Positions 31,918 through 36,729 of a stretch of 36,729 bases of DNA are shown piece after piece. Under the pieces are notes generated by a model. The model saw only the letters and a program-made list of their open reading frames with translations, was not told the origin of the DNA and searched no databases. Both the position numbers and the translations under genes were made by a program. The stretch is from Bauldia sp. (lineage in GTDB: Bacteria > Pseudomonadota > Alphaproteobacteria > Rhizobiales > Kaistiaceae). The stretch covers positions 1 to 36,729 of the forward strand of contig JALHRF010000031.1 in the NCBI GenBank assembly GCA_022841545.1, in the 5' to 3' direction. The stretch's first letter is position 1, and every line of letters starts with the position of its first letter.

Positions 31918-31952
31918 CGCGGCCCCGGCGCCATTGCCGCACCGGGGCCGCG
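31918..31952 (+). terminator. Intercistronic hairpin after the second binding-protein gene
   Basis: Perfect 11-base stem CGCGGCCCCGG (31918-31928) and CCGGGGCCGCG (31942-31952), loop of 13 bases, followed by GCAATTTG. It stands at the same place as the hairpin of the first ABC operon, which suggests the same function: excess binding protein through stabilisation or partial termination. Confidence 0.6.
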
Positions 31953-31987
31953 GCAATTTGCATGAGACTACTCCGCTCGGGGAGCCA

Positions 31988-34504
31988 ATGCGCGACATGG
32001 ACGGGGCGGTGAATCCTCGCGGACCGGAAGAGGCCGACGGCCGGCTTGCGCCGGTGACCATCAGGCTTTCAGATATCTCCAAGTTCTTTTCGGGCGTGGT
32101 GGCGCTGGCCGATGTCAGCGTGGAGTTTCGTGCGGGCGAGGTTCACGCCATCCTCGGCGAGAACGGCGCCGGCAAGTCGACCCTGATGAACATCATTTCC
32201 GGCTCGTTTCAGCCGGACCAGGGAGAGATCTACTTCGAAGGCCAGCGCATTGCGTCCATGTCGCCCGACATGGCAGCGTCGCTTGGCATCGCCATATCCT
32301 TCCAGCATCCCGCCGTGCTCAACGACCTGTCGGTGCTCGAGAACCTTCAGGTCGCGCTCCCGGCCTCGCTCTTCGCGGGCAAGTCCACGGCCGCGGTCGC
32401 CCGCAGCATGCTGGACGAGGTCGGCCTGCACATACCGCTCAGGACGCGGAGCGACTCGCTGACGGTCGCCCAGAGGCACCTGCTCGAGATCGCCAAAGCG
32501 CTCGCGATCAAGCCCAAGGTGTTGATTCTCGACGAGCCCACCGCATCACTCGACCAGCAATCGACGGATATGCTTTTCGGGCGCATCCGCGAGGTGGCGC
32601 GGAACGGAACCTCAGTCATCTACATCACGCATCGCCTCGCTGAGATTCGGGAGATCGCGCAGCGCGTCACCGTGCTTCGCGACGGTCGCTTCCGCGGCGG
32701 CGGCCTGGTCAGCGAAATCACCGACCAGGAGCTTCTGGAGCTAATCGTCGGCCGCGCTCTCGGCTCGACATTCCCGCCGAAGGCGGATGGCCAGCCGACC
32801 AACGTCAACTTCAGCGTCCGCTCGATCAGCGGCAAGAACATCCGCGATGTGAGCTTCGACGTACTGCGCGGCGAGATCGTCGGCGTCGCCGGCGTCGAGG
32901 GAAATGGGCAGGCCGAGCTGATGCGCGCCCTTGCCGGACTTCACCCCTTCGAGGGCGAGATCGCGCTCAACGGGGCGCCGGTGAAGCAGCACGAACTGCT
33001 GCACAAGGCCGCCTTCATGCCGTCGGACCGGCACACGGAGGGCCTCGCGGCCGGCCTGACCGTTCGGGAGAACGCGGCGCTTGCCGCGCTTCCCAAATTT
33101 GCCAGCCACGGCATCCTCAGCCGCACAAAGGAGTTGACCGGAGTCGGCGATGCCCTCAGGTCGCTCGCAGTGAAGACTCCGAGCATCGACGCCTCGGTCC
33201 TGTCGCTCTCAGGCGGAAACCAGCAGAAAGTTGTGATGGCGCGCGCGCTCCTCTCCGAGCCGCACCTTATCGTGGCGGACGAACCGACCCAGGGCGTCGA
33301 CGTCGGCGCACGCGCCGAGATTTACCGGATCCTCCGCGACGTCACGAATTCCGGCACGCCGGTGATCATCAATTCATCCGACGCGGCGGAGCTCGAGGGC
33401 CTGTGCGATCAGGTTGTGGTCATGTCCCGGGGCCGCGTGGTCGAGACCCTGTGCGGGCCGGACGTCGTCCAGTCGCGCATCGTCGCGGCGGCGGTCGGGG
33501 CGGTCACGCGGGCCGAAGCGCGCGAAGACGCCACCCGGCGCGGCGGCGGCAGGCTCCGGCATTTCCTCCAATCGGACAACATGCCCGTGGTTCCACTCGC
33601 GATCATCGGCATCCTGCTCGCGCTTCTCGTCTTTTCCAAGAACGAGAACTACCTCTCCGCCTTCAACCTCTCGAACATCTTCCTGCTCGCGACGGCGCTC
33701 GGCTTCATCGCGCTCGGCCAGACCGTGGCGATCCTTTCGGGAGGAATCGACCTGTCGGTCGGGCCATTGGCCGGCTTGCTTGTGGTCATCGCCTCGTTCT
33801 TCATCCTTGACGGCCAGCCGGCCACATCGATCGTCCTTGGCTTCGCGCTGATGATCGGCGCCGCGATCGTCGTCGGCGCCGTCAACGGCAGCCTCATACG
33901 CTTCGCGAATTTCACGCCGATCGCGGCTACCCTGGCCATGTATATCGGGCTCCAGGGTTTGAGTTTCCTGCTTCGCGATGGGCCCGACGGCTACATCAGG
34001 TACGATGTCATCGACACCATCACCTGGAAGCTCGGGCCGATTCCGGTCGCCTTTGTCGTGATGATCGCCTTCGCCATCGGCGCTGAGTACATGCTGCGGC
34101 GGAGCCGGTGGGGCTGGCAACTCCGCGCCGTCGGCTCGGACGAGGAATCGGCGCGGCGGATTGGAATTCCGGTCGATCGCACCTTCGTCGGCGCCTATAT
34201 CGTGACTGCCTTGTTCACCGCGCTCGGCGCCGTGATGCTCATGGCGCAGATTGGCGTCGGCGACCCGCGGCAGGGCGCCAGCTACACGCTCGCCAGCATA
34301 ACCGCCGTGGTGCTCGGCGGCACCAGCCTCAAGGGCGGGCGCGGCACGTTCATCGGCACGGTGCTCGGCGCGGTCCTGCTCACGGAGGTCCTCAACGCCG
34401 TCTCTTTCCTGGGGTTCTCCCAGACGTACGAATACGCCTTCCAGGGTGCGCTGATCATCGTCGCCGCTCTCGCCTACTCGACGCTCCGTCGGCGCGATGC
34501 CTGA
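31988..34504 (+). CDS. ABC transporter ATPase-permease fusion
   Basis: An 838-residue fusion. Residues about 20-505 are a double ABC ATPase like RbsA: first Walker A GENGAGKST (57-65), first Walker B VLILDEPTASLDQ, second degenerate P-loop GVEGNGQAEL, second signature LSGGNQQKVVMARALL, and Walker B LIVADEPTQGVDVG. Residues about 530-838 are an RbsC-like permease, with GQTVAILSGGIDLSVGP and AVVLGGTSLKGGRGT. Usually these are two proteins. ATG 31988 follows GGGGAGCC and is preferred to the earlier frame-open start at 31934. With the stand-alone permease and the binding protein it completes one importer. The joint is a hydrophilic linker, and no frameshift is needed. Confidence 0.94.
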   Translation: MRDMDGAVNPRGPEEADGRLAPVTIRLSDISKFFSGVVALADVSVEFRAGEVHAILGENGAGKSTLMNIISGSFQPDQGEIYFEGQRIASMSPDMAASLGIAISFQHPAVLNDLSVLENLQVALPASLFAGKSTAAVARSMLDEVGLHIPLRTRSDSLTVAQRHLLEIAKALAIKPKVLILDEPTASLDQQSTDMLFGRIREVARNGTSVIYITHRLAEIREIAQRVTVLRDGRFRGGGLVSEITDQELLELIVGRALGSTFPPKADGQPTNVNFSVRSISGKNIRDVSFDVLRGEIVGVAGVEGNGQAELMRALAGLHPFEGEIALNGAPVKQHELLHKAAFMPSDRHTEGLAAGLTVRENAALAALPKFASHGILSRTKELTGVGDALRSLAVKTPSIDASVLSLSGGNQQKVVMARALLSEPHLIVADEPTQGVDVGARAEIYRILRDVTNSGTPVIINSSDAAELEGLCDQVVVMSRGRVVETLCGPDVVQSRIVAAAVGAVTRAEAREDATRRGGGRLRHFLQSDNMPVVPLAIIGILLALLVFSKNENYLSAFNLSNIFLLATALGFIALGQTVAILSGGIDLSVGPLAGLLVVIASFFILDGQPATSIVLGFALMIGAAIVVGAVNGSLIRFANFTPIAATLAMYIGLQGLSFLLRDGPDGYIRYDVIDTITWKLGPIPVAFVVMIAFAIGAEYMLRRSRWGWQLRAVGSDEESARRIGIPVDRTFVGAYIVTALFTALGAVMLMAQIGVGDPRQGASYTLASITAVVLGGTSLKGGRGTFIGTVLGAVLLTEVLNAVSFLGFSQTYEYAFQGALIIVAALAYSTLRRRDA

Positions 34505-34617
34505 TCCGATAGGGGACATTCTCCGGCGGGAACGACCGAACTGAACTGATAAACTGGGACAGTCGACGCCAGCCCTGCCCAAGGAGGCGAGCCGGCGGAC
34601 GAGTGAGGAACCGAGCA

Positions 34618-35688
34618 ATGAGCAAGCAGAATGTGGCGTTGATCGCGGGTGCTTCCGGATTGTCCGGGAGCTATGCGGGAAGACACCTCAAGGACAAGGG
34701 CTGGACCGTGGTCACGGTCTCGCGGGGCCCGTTCGACGCACCTTGGTCTGACCGCCACATCGCAATTGACCTCGGGGATGAGGCGGCCGCCAAGGCTGCA
34801 CTGGCGGGGGCTGCGGATGCAACCCACGTCTTCTATTGCACCTGGTCGCGCCAGCCGAACGAAGACGAAAACGTCCGCGTCAACGCGAACATGATCCGCA
34901 ACTTCTTCGACGGGATCGCCGGCGCGCCGGTCAGACACGCGGCGCTGGTGACGGGCCTCAAGCATTATCTCGGCTCCTTCGACGACTACGCCAAGGTGAA
35001 GCCTTACACGCCGTTCCTCGAGAGCAGCCCGCGCCTCCCGGGTCCGAACTTCTACTATGCCCAGGAGGACGTCCTGTTCGAGATGGCCGGGAAGCACGGC
35101 TTCACCTGGTCCGTGCACCGCCCGCACACAATGATCGGACTGGTCATCGGCAACTTCATGAACATGGCCGTGACGCTCGCGGTCTATGCCTCGATCTGCA
35201 AGGAGACGGGACGACCGTTCGTTTACCCAGGCTCGCCCGAGCAGTACCACGCGGTCACCGACGTGACCGACGCGCGCATCCTGGCCGAGCAACTGCATTG
35301 GGCGGCGACGACGCCGGCGGCGGCCAACAAGCCCTTCAACATCGTCAATGGCGACCTGTTCCGCTGGACGTGGCTGTGGCAACAGATTGCCAGCTACTTC
35401 GGCCTTGCGGTCGCGGACTATCCCGGACATCCGGTTCCTCTCGAGGAGCAGATGGCCGACGCGCCTCTCATCTGGCCGGAGATCGTGGAAAAGCATCAGC
35501 TTCAGAACATCCCGGTCTCGAAGCTTGCCTCCTGGTGGCACAGCGATGCCGACCTCGGGCGCACGCTGGAATGCTTCACCGACATGACCAACAGCCGAAC
35601 CCTCGGGTTCTCGGCGTATCAGCAAACGACGCAGAGCTTCTTCGACGTATTCGACGAACTGCGCAGTCGGCGGATCATTCCTGCTTGA
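34618..35688 (+). CDS. PRISE-type short-chain reductase (progesterone 5-beta-reductase/iridoid synthase-like)
   Basis: A 356-residue SDR-like reductase. The nucleotide motif is GASGLSG (11-17). The PRISE landmarks follow: HVFYCTWSRQPNEDENVRVN, GLKHYLGSFDDY with Lys115, PGPNFYYAQEDVLFE with Tyr147, and WSVHRPHTMIG. Lys115 and Tyr147 have the same 32-residue spacing as the catalytic pair of plant progesterone 5-beta-reductase. Such enzymes reduce activated C=C bonds of enones and enals with NADPH. ATG 34618 follows GAGGAACC. The gene comes after the importer operon (113-base gap) and before a hydrolase gene, so it probably works on the imported compound. The natural substrate is unknown. Confidence 0.9.
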   Translation: MSKQNVALIAGASGLSGSYAGRHLKDKGWTVVTVSRGPFDAPWSDRHIAIDLGDEAAAKAALAGAADATHVFYCTWSRQPNEDENVRVNANMIRNFFDGIAGAPVRHAALVTGLKHYLGSFDDYAKVKPYTPFLESSPRLPGPNFYYAQEDVLFEMAGKHGFTWSVHRPHTMIGLVIGNFMNMAVTLAVYASICKETGRPFVYPGSPEQYHAVTDVTDARILAEQLHWAATTPAAANKPFNIVNGDLFRWTWLWQQIASYFGLAVADYPGHPVPLEEQMADAPLIWPEIVEKHQLQNIPVSKLASWWHSDADLGRTLECFTDMTNSRTLGFSAYQQTTQSFFDVFDELRSRRIIPA

Positions 35689-35780
35689 GTTGAGGCCGAA
35701 TCGACATTCAGGAGGCTTCCCCGACTTGACGGGGCCTGACGACCGGGCGATGATTGCAATCGATTGATACGGGGACATCC

Positions 35781-36689
35781 ATGGCTATCAGACGTGACGT
35801 GGAATTCAACTCCGAGGGCACGACGTGCCGCGGCTGGCTGTATGTCGCGAATCCCGGCGAGCGTCGGCCGACCATCGTGCTGGCCGGGGGCTGGTGCTAT
35901 GTCCGCGAGATCGTCATGCCGGCCTACGCGGAAGCCTTCGTGGAGGCCGGGTTCAATGCGCTCGTCTTCGACTACCGCAATCTGGGGGTGAGCGACGGCG
36001 ACGACCGCCAGCATCTCGACCCGTGGGCCCAGGTTCGCGACTATCAGAACGCCGTCAGCTTCCTCGAGCGCCATGAAGAGGTCGATCCCAAGCGCATCGG
36101 CGCATGGGGCATCTCGTACTCCGGCGGACACGTCCTCATCCTCGCGGCGATCGATCCGCGGGTGAAGACCATCGTCAGCCAGATCCCGGTGGTGGATGGC
36201 TACGAGAACATGCGGCGCGCCCACGGCACGATGGAGTATCGGGCGCTCTGGAAGCTGATTCTCGAAGACCGCAAGCTCCGCTACGAGACCGGCGAGCGGC
36301 TCTATCTCCCGCACGCGGTGCCGGACCCCAACAAGGAAGTGTCGGCGTGGCCGTTCCCCGAGACGGTCGCGACCTTCATGGAGATCAAGGCCTCGCACGC
36401 GCCGCTCTACCAGAACCGGAGCAGCGTCGAGTCCGTCGACCTGCTCATGCAGTACGACATCGGTCCGTTCGTGAAGCGCGTCTACAACACCCCGACGATG
36501 ATGATCGTCGCCGAAGGGGACGACCTCACCCTGTGGGACCTGGAGATCGGGGCCTTCAACCAGATCCCGACGACGAAAAAGAAGCTCCACGTCATTCCGC
36601 ACACGACGCACATGAAGCTCTACTCGGACCAGGCGAAGCTCAAGGATGCGGCCAGCCTGGCGAGGGACTGGTTCGTCGAGACGCTGTAG
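35781..36689 (+). CDS. Alpha/beta hydrolase
   Basis: A 302-residue alpha/beta-hydrolase-fold protein without signal peptide. The oxyanion-type start is TIVLAGGWCYVREIVMPAYA, the strand-turn is NALVFDYRNLGVSDG, and the nucleophile elbow is AWGISYSGGHVLILAA with Ser112/Ser114 (Ser114 fits the sm-x-Ser-x-Gly pattern). A late His (PHTTHMKLYS) suits the catalytic histidine, and EGDDLTLW could give the acid. It resembles dienelactone-hydrolase/acetyl-xylan-esterase-like enzymes and may open a lactone or ester. The start ATG 35781 is preceded by ACGGGGACATCC. It is 92 bases after the PRISE gene, likely in the same operon. Substrate unknown. Confidence 0.88.
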   Translation: MAIRRDVEFNSEGTTCRGWLYVANPGERRPTIVLAGGWCYVREIVMPAYAEAFVEAGFNALVFDYRNLGVSDGDDRQHLDPWAQVRDYQNAVSFLERHEEVDPKRIGAWGISYSGGHVLILAAIDPRVKTIVSQIPVVDGYENMRRAHGTMEYRALWKLILEDRKLRYETGERLYLPHAVPDPNKEVSAWPFPETVATFMEIKASHAPLYQNRSSVESVDLLMQYDIGPFVKRVYNTPTMMIVAEGDDLTLWDLEIGAFNQIPTTKKKLHVIPHTTHMKLYSDQAKLKDAASLARDWFVETL

Positions 36690-36729
36690 ACAAGTACATG
36701 GAATAGAACAGGATTCCGCCCGGGAGGGA

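Noticed and set aside
33374-34618. 414-residue minus-strand open frame opposite the ATPase-permease fusion
   Set aside because: Antisense shadow; the plus strand carries conserved transporter motifs throughout.

Overview
The window reads as a chromosomal segment of a GC-rich alphaproteobacterium, probably Hyphomicrobiales (Rhizobiales). The basis is codon use, tandem ribose-type ABC operons, a SigK/RskA-type ECF pair next to a fasciclin gene, and short palindromic intergenic repeats of a kind common in that group. No plasmid or phage backbone and no intact mobile element is visible. Assignment to a genus is not possible from sequence reading alone.

Layout. (1) 1-5522: the end of an RND adaptor gene, its HAE1-type RND pump, a repeat-bearing gap, then an ECF sigma factor, a small membrane protein (probable anti-sigma) and a periplasmic metal-sensor-like protein. 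The last three resemble a CnrH/CnrY/CnrX surface-signalling unit. (2) 6335-9985: a complete ribose/xylose-type ABC importer (binding protein, double ATPase, permease). (3) 10023-14824, minus strand: a second RND adaptor/pump pair followed by a ParD/ParE-like pair whose toxin is frameshifted in a homopolymer. (4) 15151-18660: ECF sigma, RskA-like anti-sigma, an RTX protein and a convergent fasciclin protein. The sigma and fasciclin genes share a promoter-like pattern (xGxAAC-N17-CGTxAC). (5) 18661-21074: palindromic repeats, a small Cys-rich gene, a SIMPL-domain gene and a tRNA with CAU anticodon. (6) 21075-23520: decayed genes, namely the N-terminal third of an aldehyde dehydrogenase, a frameshifted kelch gene and the C-terminal half of a LacI regulator.

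(7) 23519-36689 is the most unusual part. The minus-strand operon encodes a divergent M24 (creatinase/aminopeptidase-like) protein, a COG0523/CobW GTPase with a His-rich loop, and a medium-chain dehydrogenase lacking the structural-zinc cysteines. Divergent from it is a 567-residue protein joining an N-terminal winged helix to a solute-binding-protein fold, with no signal peptide, so probably a cytoplasmic one-component regulator. It is followed by an ABC importer with one stand-alone permease, a binding protein and an ATPase-permease fusion, then a PRISE-type (progesterone 5-beta-reductase/iridoid-synthase-like) reductase and an alpha/beta hydrolase. The same 11-mer occurs in the intergenic regions on both sides of the regulator.

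Working model (inference): region 7 imports and breaks down a small carbonyl-containing or glycosidic compound under control of the winged-helix/SBP regulator. The decayed kelch/aldehyde dehydrogenase/LacI genes may be remains of a related catabolic locus. Regions 1 and 4 are two independent ECF envelope-stress or metal-response modules, each beside an efflux pump.
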